Source: Prorocentrum cordatum (Eukaryota; Sar; Dinophyceae; Prorocentrales; Prorocentraceae). Taken from it: a DNA stretch of 64,000 bases. The DNA lies in NCBI GenBank assembly GCA_963575745.1, contig CAUYUJ010014263.1, positions 193,604-257,603 of the forward strand, written 5' to 3'. Positions 31,031 to 41,500 of the stretch are shown here, one piece after another. Numbering within the stretch: position 1 is the first letter of the stretch; each line of letters opens with the position of its first letter. The position numbers and the translations under genes were made by a program. The notes beneath the pieces were generated by a model. It did not search any database, was not told the DNA's origin, and saw only the letters and a program-made list of their open reading frames with translations.

Positions 31031-31469
31031 CTGAGGCGCCTGAACCCGCTTTTCCCGCTCTCGTTCTTTTTTTTTCCCACGCATCTTGCCTGAGGCGCGC
31101 GGGCGCGCGCGCCTCGGGGGATCGGGTGGTTCGCGGCCCCCCGCCGCGGGTCTATCTCCTCCGCCTTTTGGTGCTTTCCTGCTGCTCTTCCGCCGCCTCT
31201 TCTTCCCCCTCCTTTCTGGGAGGCATTCCTCGGGTCCGGTTCGAAACGGAGACCAACCACAGCGCGGGCTCGGGCACGCGGCGGCTGAAGTGTCACGTGC
31301 GTCGTTGCGCCGCCCGCCTTTGCCCAAACTGCACCCGTCGCGCTGGCTTCAACAAGATGCCCGCCCGCAGCCTGGCCCATGCACGGCCAGACTGCGGGAA
31401 ACCCCCGTAGATCCGCCAGGACCACCGCGTCCGCGGGCGGCGCGGACCCAAGCAGTGGCGAAATAGGGG
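31031..31469. other. non-coding flank of the LINE relic
   Basis: GC-rich with frames on both strands that do not resemble proteins. It may contain the LINE 3' end. Confidence 0.35.
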
Positions 31470-31895
31470 GGCAGGGGGAAGGTGAGGAGGAGGAGGTTGA
31501 GGAGGAGGGGGAATAGGAGGAGGTGGAGGAGGAAAAGGAGGAGGAGGTGAGGGAGGGGGAGGAGGGGCAGCAGGAACAGGAGGAGCAGCGGGAGCAGCGG
31601 GAGCAGGAGGCGCAGGAGGAAAAGGAGGAGCAGGAGGAACAGGAGGAGGGAGGAAAAGGAGGGAGGAGGGAGGAGGGAGGAACGAGGAGAGAGGACGGAG
31701 GAGGAGGAGGAGGAGGAGGAGGAGGAGGAGGGAGACGGAGGCGGAGGAGGGGAAAGAGGACAAGGAGGAGGAGGAGGAGGAGGAGGAGGAGGAGGAGGAG
31801 GAAGAAAAGAAAAGGACAAAGAGGAGAAAGAGGTTGAGGAGGAGGAGGAGGAGGAGGCGGGAGAGGGAGAGGGAGAGGGAGAGGGAAATGGAGAG
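31470..31895. repeat. (GGA)n-rich block abutting the 5' LTR
   Basis: GGAGGA, GCAGGAGGA and finally GAGAGG units. It ends within ten bases of the start of the LTR. Confidence 0.9.
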
Positions 31896-31901
31896 GGATA
31901 G

Positions 31902-32037
31902 TGTTTTTGTCAGCACGAACCACAGGCCAGTGTTTGTTATCTGCGCCTTTTCTCAGCGGTGTGTGTATGTTGCAAGATATGCATGTCAGCAGCTCGTGCC
32001 CTCGATGCTGTTTCGGACCATGGGGGGCGCCCGATAA
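31902..32037 (+). repeat. 5' LTR
   Basis: Begins TGTTTTTGTCAGCAC. Shares ATATGCATGTCAGCAGCTCG, GCTGTTTCGGA and GGGGCGCCCGATAA in the same order with 39680-39834. The right limit is uncertain because similarity fades after CCCGATAA. Confidence 0.7.
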
Positions 32038-32143
32038 GCTTCAGAACCCACGGACCCAAAAGGACTTCGGCGCGTCCATGGGGGATGGTAGTTAGGGTAA
32101 CCACCAATAACTACGCAATTGGATTAGGTGGGCGAAGTCAGCT
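32038..32143 (+). other. 5' leader of the retrotransposon
   Basis: About 100 bases between the LTR match and the first gag ATG. A primer-binding site would lie here; none is obvious. Confidence 0.4.
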
Positions 32144-33010
32144 ATGGCGCGCCGCAAGCTGGAGCCCATACAAAGAGGGCCCTTCGTCTACACGTTGCTG
32201 CAGGGCTCAGCGCTGGAGATTGTGGGCCACTTGGAGTTCGAGGATTACGAGAAGGAGGACGGATATCATGAACTTTTCGAGTTGCTTCTGATGCGCTGGC
32301 CCGCCAAGGAACAGGAGGACATCCTCGGCGAGCACCTGGAGGCCGCTTTCGGCTTGCAGGGGCGCGAAGAAAAGCACGTCGTAGCATGGCTCGGTCGAGC
32401 ACAAGAGGTGTTCCAGAAGTGCGGCGCGAAGGCCAACGTGCAGTTTCCGACGGAGGCGCAGGCCTGGATCATGCTGCACCGGTGTGGGTTCATTCTGGGC
32501 CAGCGGGCCATCGTGAAGGCGGAGGCGGCCAAATGCACATCTGATGCCACGGAGGTGATGATGCGCGCTGCATTCTTCACAAGATTCCGAAGCTACGTCG
32601 CGGTGAGGCTGGCGCGCTGTTGGCCGATATGGCAGAGGACGACGACCTTCCCTCGCAGCTGTGGCAGGCTGAGCTACGCACCGCGTATCAGCAGCAGGAT
32701 GACGAGTTCGCGGACATCGAGGCACCGCTGGCTTGCGAGAGCGTTCCCGACGCGCCCGAGCACGAGGGGGTCTTCGAGGAGGCCGAGCTGGCAGAGGTGC
32801 TTGCGGCGACCTGGAAGGAGGCGCACCTGGAGATCAATGGCGCTCGCAAGACGCGGAATTTCCAGAAGGCCGATAAGTTGCACATCGCGTTTGGCCGCGA
32901 GTTGGGCGATGCCAAGCGGAAGAGCTGGTGCTATTCACGCAGGCAGGTGGGCCATTGGTCGCGAGAGTGCCCGAAGAGGGAGGGCGAAGGTTTCGGCGAG
33001 TTGCGGAATC
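32144..33010 (+). pseudogene. gag (capsid/nucleocapsid region), frameshifted
   Basis: The first frame (from ATG 32144) gives FVYTLLQGSALEIVGHLEFE and then a helical gag-like region (AKEQEDILGEHLEAAFGL) to about 32600. Protein character then moves to the next frame (LLADMAEDDDLPSQLWQAEL) to about 33000, so one frameshift lies near 32600-32615. In the second frame 32929-32970 encodes CYSRRQVGHWSREC, a CX2CX4HX4C zinc knuckle whose second cysteine is arginine (CGC where TGC is expected). The N-terminal part of a usual copia gag upstream of this ATG is missing or unreadable. Role: RNA packaging. Confidence 0.65.
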
Positions 33011-33119
33011 GTCCAACCACCAGTGCTGGGGCCGCGCACCTGGTTCTTGGAGGGCCAGGAGCTCTGGGGCCATCAAGCCAACCTGGCCACGGCGCTGTAA
33101 CAGCTCCGAGCGCGCCGCG

Positions 33120-33480
33120 TGGGCTAGCAAGCGCGAGTGATCCTGTTCGCCTGCCTGGTCGGCGAAGGCGCGGTGGATCCCGGTCGCGGCCGGGCGCTCG
33201 CAGGGGCGAACCAGCTCCAGAAGCTGTAGAAGCTGGTCAAGTCCAGGGCGATGCAGTTGGAGTTCTACGAGGAGGCCAACGCGTTCAGCTTCGGCAGTAG
33301 CGGGCGTGAGGAGACCAACCGCGCGGCCAAGATTCCCGCGATGATTGGATGCGCGCCCGGACACATCACCGCAGCCGCGGCTCGTGGAGACGCACCTCTG
33401 CTGCTGGGCAAGCCGCTCTTGAAGGCCTTGCGCGGCCGCGTGGATTCCCCGGGGAACCAGGTCGCGCTCGACGCCCTGGG
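33120..33480 (+). pseudogene. retropepsin-like aspartic protease region, inactive
   Basis: In one frame VDPGRGRALAGANQLQKL is followed by a stop (33227-33229), then by AFSFGSSGREETNRAAKIPA and GDAPLLLGKPLLKAL. The second part matches the (F-x-FG)...(P-V)...(PLL(I/L)(S/G)x-x-L) half of copia-type proteases in dinoflagellate elements. The catalytic D(T/S)G reads D-P-G at 33176-33184. Both changes would abolish activity. Role: cleavage of the polyprotein. Confidence 0.5.
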
Positions 33481-34640
33481 CGCCGCAGCGGAGCTGGAGG
33501 AGACCGACTCCAGCAACTACATCAGGCTAGTCATCGAGCAGGTCGCGGGCGCCTGTGCCGCGATCGCGGACGGCCGCGACCGCGCGGCGCCCGTGCCCGA
33601 GCGCGAGCCCGAGTCGTCGGAGGACAAGGGGGAGGAGGAGAAGACCGAGGAGGTTCAGAAGGAGGAGCCCCAGGGGCCCAGTCAGGAGGAGAAAGATCTG
33701 GGGGGTCCCGGGACCTCAGCACTGAGAAGGAGAGACCGCCGTCAGCTCCAGGAGCAACTCCGGGGCGCCCTTGGAATTTCTCGGGGGAAGAACACCCAGG
33801 GAGTTTCAGAGTTGCTTTCTCCTTCTAGGGCATTTAAACGCGCCGAAGATGCCACCCGCGGTGCCGGGCGGAGCTGCGACTTCCGGGTGCTATACGTCCG
33901 ACCGAACGGCGCAACATCGGGTGTCAAATGAGCTGAACGATTCCGACCTCGCGTGCTGATCGCTTGTCCCCGTTGTGCGTGGCGCGGCGGTTTTGCGACA
34001 GTCGATGCGCGGCTGCGCAGCGCGGCGGATCGCGCGCGCATGGCGCGAGAAGCACGCGCGCGCGCGATGGCGCATGCAAGAGATACACGCACAGCGCGAT
34101 CGAGGAAACGACGCCGTGTCAGAACATCCCGCGCGTCCGATTGCCTGGAAGATGCCCGAAATGCAACGAATCCAGGGGCGGATACTCGAGGCAGCGACGG
34201 ATCTGCACGCGCGGCTTGCGGGGGCCAGGGGGCGTTGGCGACGCGAAGAAACGCGCCCGCCCGTTGGTTTCGCCCCAACGGCTGTCACAATGTCTGGGGA
34301 AACGGTGCCCAGGAAACCAGGCCATGCGGCCATCAAGGGGAAGACAAATGGGGTCTGGAGAGGCAAGTGGGCATGCCGGTGCGCTTCAGAATTCTGCGAA
34401 GCGATCCTGCGAGGCACCGACGACCTCGTACAGTTTTGGGCCGCTCACGTGGATGTCCCTCTGAGGTTTGATCAGGGACTTGCCCGTTTGCCGCTGGGGA
34501 CAGGCGCCCGCGACGTTCCCCGCCGCGGGAAACTGCAGCTGCTGGCGGCTGAGCTCGAGCAGCGCTGTCTGGCTGCTGGCCTGGTAGGCCATGGGCCCGA
34601 GCGGGGCAGCGCAGACTCGCCTCAGACATCCCCCACGGAA
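33481..34640 (+). other. retrotransposon linker between protease and integrase
   Basis: The open frame continues to 33931 with a Glu-rich segment (EDKGEEEKTEEVQKEEPQ), a normal kind of linker. From 33940 to 34640 no conserved segment is readable in any frame. Confidence 0.4.
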
Positions 34641-35693
34641 CATTCGGACACCCTCAAGAAACTACACGTCACCATGCGGCCCCTCGGGGGATGGCTCAGA
34701 TACCGAAACATGGGGGTGGGCACGATGAGGCCGCGCGTGGGGGCCCTGGGTTTCCGTTGTGATGTCTGCGGCGAAGCGAAATGCCGAAACCGTCCGGGAT
34801 TGTTTCCGCGCGCCGTATCCGCGCATTTAACAAGCCACTGGGGATTGTTGGTGTGAATATTATTGGGTGGACGGGGCCTACATATACGGTCCCTGCTCTA
34901 AATATGGTGGATGTGCGTCTTCTTGCCAAGTGTTGGCGCCGTTGCTCCTGGGGGGGCTTCCAGGGCCATCCGCGAGGGTTCCCGACGGTTTTGGAAACGG
35001 TGGGTTGGCCCCGCGGAGCGACAGACCGAGGTCGCTCCTGCGTCGGGGGAGGGGCAACGGCAGAACAGCAGAGGGGGAAAACAAAAAAAAACGCACGCGC
35101 ACGAATCCCACGGGGGCTGGTGGAAGCGATTTTGGAGACAGCAAAACCCCGGAACTCTGAGGAGTGGGCTGAGTGCGTCGATCCAACGACCGATGCCAAG
35201 CAGCGGAATCTGCGGGCAGACGGTTACTCACCTCACCAGCATGCGCTGGGCCAGGGGCCCTGATTCCCTGGAGATCTTCTTCCAGGGCGCGGTGGGCGCG
35301 GTGATCGCTTCAGGCCCTCTGCGCGACGCTGCCTGTGCATGGGCCCGGGAATCAGAAACCCTGCTACGCGCGCGTTTCTTCAGGCACGGGACAACAAAGA
35401 CTTCCGCCGCGCCGTTGCTTCCCGAAACCGAGCGACCCATTTCCAAGACTGGCGACAAGGTCGCCGACTGGAGGAAGGGGGAGAGAGCGCGTGCCCGCCG
35501 GCATGGGCGCGGTATTCTCATCGGACAACAGGGTCGCAATTGGCGGGCATCACATCGGGGGCGTTTCATTCGAGCCGGCCCTCCCCAACTCCGACCAGCT
35601 TCGATGCGCGAGGTGCAAGCGGATCAGTCGGTGGAACAAGCGCCCCAAAGTGAGCGACAACGACTGAGTGCGGGGGGCGCCTTCATTCTCTAG
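34641..35693 (+). pseudogene. integrase, frameshifted
   Basis: Zinc-binding region at 34641-34800: LKKLHVTM ... FRCDVC, so the CxxC pair is present, but the expected second histidine after LH is not readable. The catalytic core starts in the next frame with GIVGVNIIGWTG ... ALNMVDV, where N replaces the first catalytic D. A conserved late segment RADGYSPHQHALG ends near 35250. The C-terminal part in a third frame has GDKVADWRKG ... GILIGQQGRNW ... RGRFIRAGPPQLRPASMRE, typical of dinoflagellate copia integrases. Three frames are needed. Role: insertion of cDNA into the genome. Confidence 0.65.
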
Positions 35694-36303
35694 ATCTCAC
35701 TCGAGAAGAAATCCGCCCAGCGCCTCCTGTCGTGAGATCCGAATGCCCTCCAGCGGAAGCCCCGGACAATGATGGCCCGGGACTTGCCGAACGCGCCGAG
35801 GTCCCCACCGACCCCGGACCACAGCTAGCGACTCGTCATCCAGTGCCTCTAGAGCCCCCTACAGAACCTAGTCCGAACCCCACGGCATGACCGACGCCGA
35901 CGTCGCGACAGCCGCGACTGCGAGTTACGACGAAACGATCAATCGACGAAGTGACACAACCGATGCCCAACAAGCCCCCAGGACTCTTCCGGCCCCAGGA
36001 GGCCCTGATCGAACCTACGACGGAAGACGACGACAGCGAGACCCTGCCCTGCACCCACATCGGTTCAATGAAAGATCTTCGAATTTTCGTCATGTCATTC
36101 GCTAGCGGAAGCCGACGGAAGTAAAACGAAGCGGAAGACGGCGGAAGGCTGTTGGAAGGCTTCCAGAACAGCAGAATTAAATGACACCATGCCCGAACCC
36201 CCGTCGCCCCCCGTAGAAGCCTGGCAATGTAGTCTTCCGCCGAGGGCCGGGCGGGATCTCGCCTAGCTTACTCCAGTTTTATAATATATATATATATACA
36301 TGA

Positions 36304-36344
<41 letters not shown>

Positions 36345-36959
36345 TATACATATACTGTTCAGCCAGATGAAAATCCCATCCATTTAGAATCGGATAAACA
36401 AGTATCCCGGATTCTCCACGGGCCCCGCCATGCCGGGATCGCCTCAACGTAAGATGGGGCCCCGAAGTTGCAGCATTCCTTGCGTGTCAGGGTCGTCTTG
36501 AAATCATCTTGAGGTCATATCCCAGTCATGCTTGGATCGCGCAGCCGCTGTGTTCATTCTGGGGCCACCCTGGGCGCGCGTGGATCCATCTTGTTGCCAT
36601 TGGCCCATCTCGGCGTCACTCGGGGCCCATGTGTTCAGTCATCTTCGAGTCGGCCTGGGACGGTCGAAAATCCATGGCGGGATCGCGTTGGGGCGGCGTC
36701 GTCCTAGAGCCGCCTGGAGTTTGCCGCCCGTGGCCTCCGGCCCTCTTGGAACCATTTTGCCGCCATGGGGGCGCCTCGGGCCCTCGCGCTCGCGAGCGCG
36801 GAGCGCGCGCGCGACAGTTCACGTCGCCGATGGGCGCGCGCGCATATACGTCTTGCTGCGAGCTTCCACGGGAAATTTTGTTGGCCAAGTAGCGGCCCCG
36901 GAGGATGTCGCCATCGAGAATGCGCTCTTCTTGCGTCGGGCCAGTCGGACACCGGCCTA
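35694..36959 (+). other. linker between integrase and reverse transcriptase, with foreign insert
   Basis: The first part encodes a Pro-rich linker (PPAEAPDNDGPGLAERAEVP near 35750). From about 36100 to 36900 no retroelement signature is readable. It includes CGGAAG repeats (36108-36165) and (TA)n at 36280-36345, so a later insertion is likely. Confidence 0.4.
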
Positions 36960-37915
36960 CCGATAGAGAAACCTTGCTAGTTCAGTCCGAAGGGCCTGAA
37001 CGCGCTGCTCTCGCCGCTGAAGTTCTTGCGCGCGCTCGGCGGACGGAGGCGGCCAATGCCACCGCGCGGCGCCAACCCTTCACCTCGCCCCTGGCAGGCG
37101 CGATCCCCCGCCGTGGCCGGGAGGGGCTCAGTTTCACGGGCTCTTCCAGCGAGCCGTTGCGCAAGGCCGAGGCTGCTCGCGCTTTGGAGATGGATAACCT
37201 GATCGAAAAGGGGCGTCTCTGGTTGGTTCCAAAGAAGGAGGAGAAGGAGATGCGGGAGAAATGGGGCCAACGGTTTGTCCCAGGACGGTTTGCGATGACT
37301 GAAAAGAAGGAGGGACAAGCTACACGGGTAAAGGCTCGGCGGTGTCCCGACTATCACACCTTTTGGCAGTGCGGCATGTTTTAAGATGGTGACCAGCCAT
37401 CAGTGGGTCTTGCAATTTCGCGATGTACGCTGTGCGTGTCCAAAAACCAAGATCACCAAACGACGCGATCCCTTTTTTTCTACGCTGCCCAAGGGAGTGC
37501 CTGGACATCCTGACGGAGACATTCTGGAGGTCACCGGAAACCTGCACGGCAAACACGACGCTTTTTTTGAATGGTTCCAGGAATTCAACGGATACCTACA
37601 ACAACTTGGCTTCTGTCCCAGCCGCTCTGACCCTTGACTGTTTTTTCTGCGCGATCAGGGGGGCCCGGCTGGCGCGTTGCCCTGTCGCGTGGGCGCGGGG
37701 CCCGACATGCCGATGCGATCCGACTCTCGCGCGAACGATTCCCTTTCCGAAGATGGCAAGTACGCCGCGGGGAGTTTGGCGGGGCGCGCTGCGCCCAGGG
37801 CCCGAAGACCAGAACCACGCGGGGGAACCAGGGCAAATTAGTTGAGAAAATGAGACCAGTCCGTTTCAGCCGCCAACGACTCCGGGACCCGACCGAGAAA
37901 GCGACCGACTGAGAT
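36960..37915 (+). pseudogene. reverse transcriptase, frameshifted and damaged
   Basis: First frame to 37384: EAARALEMDNLIEKGRLWLV ... FVPGRFAMTEKK ... TRVKARRCPDYH, the N-terminal fingers with the K-x-x-x-x-KAR strand. Second frame 37386-37637: WVLQFRDVRCAC (the strand with the first catalytic Asp), then GDILEVTGNLHGKHDAFFEW and YLQQLGFCPSRSDP, the palm helix region. Third frame near 37710-37850: RERFPFRRWQVRRGEFGG. The expected (V/Y)DD loop falls in a stretch that reads without it. Role: cDNA synthesis; this copy cannot work. Confidence 0.7.
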
Positions 37916-37949
37916 CGCCCAGGGACGTTCGTGTTTTGGAGACGGAGGC

Positions 37950-38670
37950 TCGGTGCGCAAAGAAACTAGACCCGACCTGTCGTGCTTGGTGTCCTTGGGC
38001 CAGAGCTGTTTTCCACTACCCACCGTGGGCGAATTGGCCCAGGGTGCGGCGATGGCACGTCGCGCCAAGCAGTACTCTGACCTTGCAATTTCGAGCCTGC
38101 CGGCACCGCCAGACCAGTTGACAACGATTGCTCATCTGGACGCGGCGTGGGCGAATGCCAAAAACAACGGAGCACTGGCGGGCTACGTGCTAGCGTTTAC
38201 CTCGACCGACACTGCTGCCGGAAAGGATGCTCCCTGGACCTCGTCAAGCTGGAGATCCGTCTGACTCAAACGCTTGGTACTGAGCGCTGTCTGGAGAGGC
38301 CCAGGCCGCTTCGATATGCCGTGCCGCCCTGGAAGGGATGGCCCCACTACTCCACGAGGCCTGGAATGGGCCCATCGATGTTGGAAATCTCGATGCCTGT
38401 ATGAACGCCAGGGGGCCGATCGCCGTCACCGGCCGTGAGTCACTGTGCGATCGTGTTAAAGCGAACACGTCCCCTGCTAGCTTAGAAGACAAGCGATGTG
38501 CGATCGATGTGGTGGTTATTATGGACTCTGTCAAGCGTTGTGGTGCAAGCTTCAGGTGGTGCCCTACAAATCGACAACTAGCCGATGCCCTGGCTAAAGT
38601 CAAAGGGGGGCCCGCAGACCTCCCACGGGCCTGCGCGAGAGCTAACAGGCACCAACTTGCCGACGAATAG
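37950..38670 (+). pseudogene. reverse transcriptase connection and RNase H
   Basis: ETRPDLSCLVSLGQSCFPLP, then DLAISSLPAP ... LTTIAHLDAAWANAKNNGAL (first RNase H Asp in HLDAAWAN), then in another frame MAPLLHEAWNGPIDVGNLDA, EDKRCAIDVVVIMDSVKRCG and FRWCPTNRQLADALAKVKGG. The last is the end of copia RNase H, where (D)ALTK is usual and ALAK is seen. One frame change lies between about 38260 and 38340. Among the retroelement segments this is the least altered. Confidence 0.75.
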
Positions 38671-39041
38671 CACGCACTGTAATTAAATACCAACGGGCGC
38701 GAGAACCGACGGTTGCGAGGGGCCCAACGGAAAGAACTATCAACCAGGATGCTAGGGGATCCATTGCGATTGCGCTGACCTGGGGGGGGGGGGGGGGGGG
38801 GGGGAAATGCAGACCAGGGCTCCGTCGCAACAATGTTGCGAGCGTGTATGTTTTTCTTTCGGATGTACAGCACCGACACCAGCAACGCGCGCGTGTGTTA
38901 CGACGTATGTATGTTCTTGTTTATGTTTGGCTCAGTCAACGAATTGTTCTTCACTGCGTGTGCCAGATGTGCCTTGTTGAAGACAAAACTGCGCGCGGGC
39001 CCCCCTACCCCGCGCGTTCCAGCGAACACCGCCAGTTGGCG
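38671..39041 (+). other. spacer between pol and the extra ORF, with G run
   Basis: A run of about 24 G at 38781-38804. TATGTTTGGCTCAG near 38932 resembles the 3' half of the spliced leader but its 5' half does not match. Confidence 0.4.
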
Positions 39042-39516
39042 ATGGTCAAGAAGGAGCCGGCTGAATCTCCAGCTGTGACAGGTGAGGATCTCGCACGGCG
39101 CATTCGCCAGATTCGTTTCCGCGCAAAGGGTGAAACCACGTATGCCGCAACGTCGGGTTTTGGCACGCACAAAGGCAAGGCTGTCGAATATGTTTTGGCA
39201 GTCCGACCCCGGCTACTGCTGGTTGTGCTTGGCACATCTCAATCACTCGAGCGGTTTCAAAAAGGCTGCCTGGTTGGAGTTCTTGGTGGAACGGAGTAAG
39301 AGGGGAGCCCTCCGCGCTGGCGCGTCTTCGGGAGACGGAATCTCGATGACCAACCCTGAGTTGTTGCGCAAAGTGGCCTACCCGGAGGATGCTGCCGAGA
39401 ACCTCGACACCCGCGCTGCCTGGCTCGAGTCCGCCGACAATCTCGCTCCTGTCGGTAGTCGTGTGGAGGCGCTCGAGAATAAGGCGATTCAGCTCGAACG
39501 CGTTTTGACAGGGTAA
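39042..39516 (+). pseudogene. extra retrotransposon ORF, ExoX-type C-terminal-like domain, frameshifted
   Basis: Start ATG at 39042 (MVKKEPAESPAVTGEDLARR). A conserved block follows: FGTHKGKAVEYVL in one frame, then SDPGYCWLCLAHL ... AAWLEFLVERSKR in the next, so a one-base indel lies near 39205-39210. The pattern (F)G-x-x-KGK-x-x-x-(E)-V-x-x-x-DPGY-x-x-W/L is that of the small domain at the C-terminus of exodeoxyribonuclease X and of many dinoflagellate proteins. The tail (RVEALENKAIQLERVLTG) is a short coiled coil. The ORF lies between RNase H and the polypurine tract, hence inside the element. Function unknown; nucleic-acid binding is a guess. Confidence 0.5.
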
Positions 39517-39670
39517 CGGAGGCCCTGGCGGTCTCAGGGACCCAGGTCAATGTGCAGTAGGTGTGAATGAGGGTTGGTTTGGGTTTTTCTTTTTGGGGCA
39601 ATCAGGTGCCTCTGCGTCTGTCGCCGCTGCCTACTCTGCTCCTCGTTGCTGCAGTTGCATGATGAATGTT
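39517..39670 (+). other. 3' untranslated part of the retrotransposon
   Basis: About 150 bases to the polypurine tract; includes GGTTTTTCTTTTTGGGG. Confidence 0.4.
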
Positions 39671-39679
39671 AGAGGAGGG
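39671..39679 (+). promoter_or_regulatory. polypurine tract
   Basis: AGAGGAGGG directly precedes the TG that starts the 3' LTR, the expected plus-strand cDNA primer position. Confidence 0.6.
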
Positions 39680-39834
39680 TGCTTGTCAGCATGAGCCACA
39701 GAGCAGTGCTTGTTCTCTGCTACTTTCTCAACGGCGTGTGTGTGTACATATTGCATAATATGCATGTCAGCAGCTCGCGCCTTCGCTGCTGTTTCGGAGC
39801 AGGGGATATTGCGAGAGCGCGGGGCGCCCGATAA
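39680..39834 (+). repeat. 3' LTR
   Basis: Begins TGCTTGTCAGCATGAGCC and contains ATATGCATGTCAGCAGCTCG and GGGGCGCCCGATAA. About 14-18 bases longer than the 5' copy because of an insertion around GGATATTGCGAGAGCG. The end may extend to TTCA at 39851. Confidence 0.7.
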
Positions 39835-39889
39835 ACCGTCTCGTCTGTTCATCAGATCACGTCGGCCAGGGGGGAGGCCGTGGCTTTCC

Positions 39890-40535
39890 TAGAGATGGGG
39901 AGGCAGAGGGAGAGGCACAGACAGAGGGAGAGGCAGAGGCAGAGGGACAGGCAGATACAGAGGGAGAGAGAGAGATTGAGAGGGAAAAGGGGATGGACGG
40001 GGAGAGGGAGATTGAGAGGAAAAGGGGGAGGGAGAGGGAAGGGGGAGGCAGAGGCAGTGGCAGAGCGAGAGGAAGAGGCAGAGGGAGAGGCAGAGGCACA
40101 GAGGCAGAGGGAGAGGGAGAGGCAGAGGGAGAACGGAGAGGGAGAGGGAAGCGGGGGGGACAGAGGCAGAGGCAGGGGCAGAGGGAGAGGCAGACGGAGA
40201 AGAGAGAGAGAGAGGGAGCAGGGGTAGGGAAAAGGAGAGGGGAGGGAAAGGGACAGGGAGGAGGAGGAGGACGAGTAGGAGGAGGAGGAGGAGGAGAATG
40301 AGGAGGAGGAGGAAGGGTAGGAGGAGGAGGGAGGAGGGAGGAGGGCGAGGGAGGAGGGGGAAGAAAAGGAAAGAACTGGGAGTGGCGAGGAGGGAGGGGG
40401 GAGGAGGTAGGAGGGAAGGAGGGGAGAGACGGAGGGGGGGAGGGGGGCGGAGGAGGGGGAGGAGGAGGAGGAGTCGGAGGAGGAAGAAGAGGAGGAGGAG
40501 GAGGAGGAGAGGGAGGGAGGAAAAACGGGATGGAA
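39890..40535. repeat. GAGGCA/GAGAGG then GGA-rich block abutting the 3' LTR
   Basis: (GAGGCA)n and (GAGAGG)n to about 40250, then GGAGGA to 40515. All frames across it are Ser/Pro/Leu low complexity. Confidence 0.9.
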
Positions 40536-40744
40536 GAACAGGCCTCGACGTTTCGTTCTCCCCCCCACTCCCATTTGTTTTGCGCGGTCCAGCCTCGAAT
40601 TCTCGGACGACCAAAAGCAAGATGTTGGTCGTTTCGCCAGCAGCCGACGCGTCTTCTTTCTCTCACCCGTTTTTTTATGTTGTTTTATTAATCGCTTCGC
40701 TCATTCCACCGGCCCGTATTGTGCCATCGCAGGCGTTTGTTTGC
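40536..40744. other. spacer
   Basis: Nothing recognised. Confidence 0.4.
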
Positions 40745-41500
40745 GCGTTCGTGGCCTCTTGGAGCCTCGGTGGGGCCGTTTGGGGCCTCTTGGCGCCTCT
40801 TTTTAGGCCTCTTGGAGAACTCGGGAGGCCTCCAGGGGGCCTCCTGAGCTCTCGTGACGGTCTCTTGGGGGGCTTTCGGCGGGCTCTTGGCGGTATTTGT
40901 TGGTCCTCTTGGGGCCTGGGGCCTGACGTTGTTGGTCCTCTTGGGGCCTCACGGGAGCTTATTGGGGCGTCTTGGGGGTGTCTTGGAGAGTCTCTTGGGG
41001 CCTCTTTCGGGGTCCTGGGCGCCTTCTGGGGCGGAGGGCTCGATTTTTCAGTTCTCGGTTCCCTTCTTGAGCCCCTCTTGGGCCCGTCTTGGGGCCTCTT
41101 GGTCCGCCTTGGGCAGCACTTGGGCCGTCTGGGGGGCGCTCTTGGGCCGCTCCGGGGCCGTCTTGGGAGCCTCGTGGGCCGTCTTGGAGCAGTCTTGAAG
41201 GCCTCTTGGGCCCTCTTGGAGCGTCCGGAAGCGAAAAGGCCAGAACGCAAAAAAACATAGAAAAAACAAATGAAAATCAACGATTTTGGCAACTTGGGGC
41301 CCTCTTCGGAGGCCTCTTGGAAGGCCCTTGGAGCGTCTTGGAGGCCTCTTGGGCTGTCTTGGGGCCATCTGGGGCGTCTTCGGGCGATCTTTGGCCGTCT
41401 CGGGCCTCTCTTGGACCGTCTAGAAAGCTTCTCGGGGCCCTCTTGGACCGATCTGGAGCCCTCTTGGACTCCGAAACAGAACTCCGGCATCTCTGACCCG
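40745..41500. repeat. CTTGGGGCC-type minisatellite, locus 2
   Basis: Same irregular unit as 27110-27640. An A-rich interruption at 41220-41290 follows GAGCGTCCGGAAGCGAAAAGG, similar to GAGCGTCGGGAACCCGAAACG at locus 1, so the loci share more than the simple unit. Confidence 0.8.

Larger units (their letters stand above)
31902..39851 (+). mobile_element. Ty1/copia-type LTR retrotransposon, nearly complete, decayed
   Basis: In order on the plus strand: LTR, gag with zinc knuckle, protease, integrase, reverse transcriptase, RNase H, an extra ORF, polypurine tract, LTR. Integrase before reverse transcriptase is the copia order. The two LTR copies differ by substitutions and indels (roughly 80 percent alike by eye). 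Coding is broken by at least six frame changes and an in-frame stop, so the copy cannot encode an intact polyprotein. No convincing primer-binding site or target-site duplication was found. Confidence 0.8.

Noticed and set aside
30577-31923. 448-residue minus frame
   Set aside because: Most of it is translated GGA microsatellite (Pro/Ser/Leu), and the rest is antisense to the LINE remnant.
38923-38945. Third spliced-leader relic before the extra retrotransposon ORF
   Set aside because: Only the last ~12 bases (TTTGGCTCAG) match; the CCGTAGC half does not.
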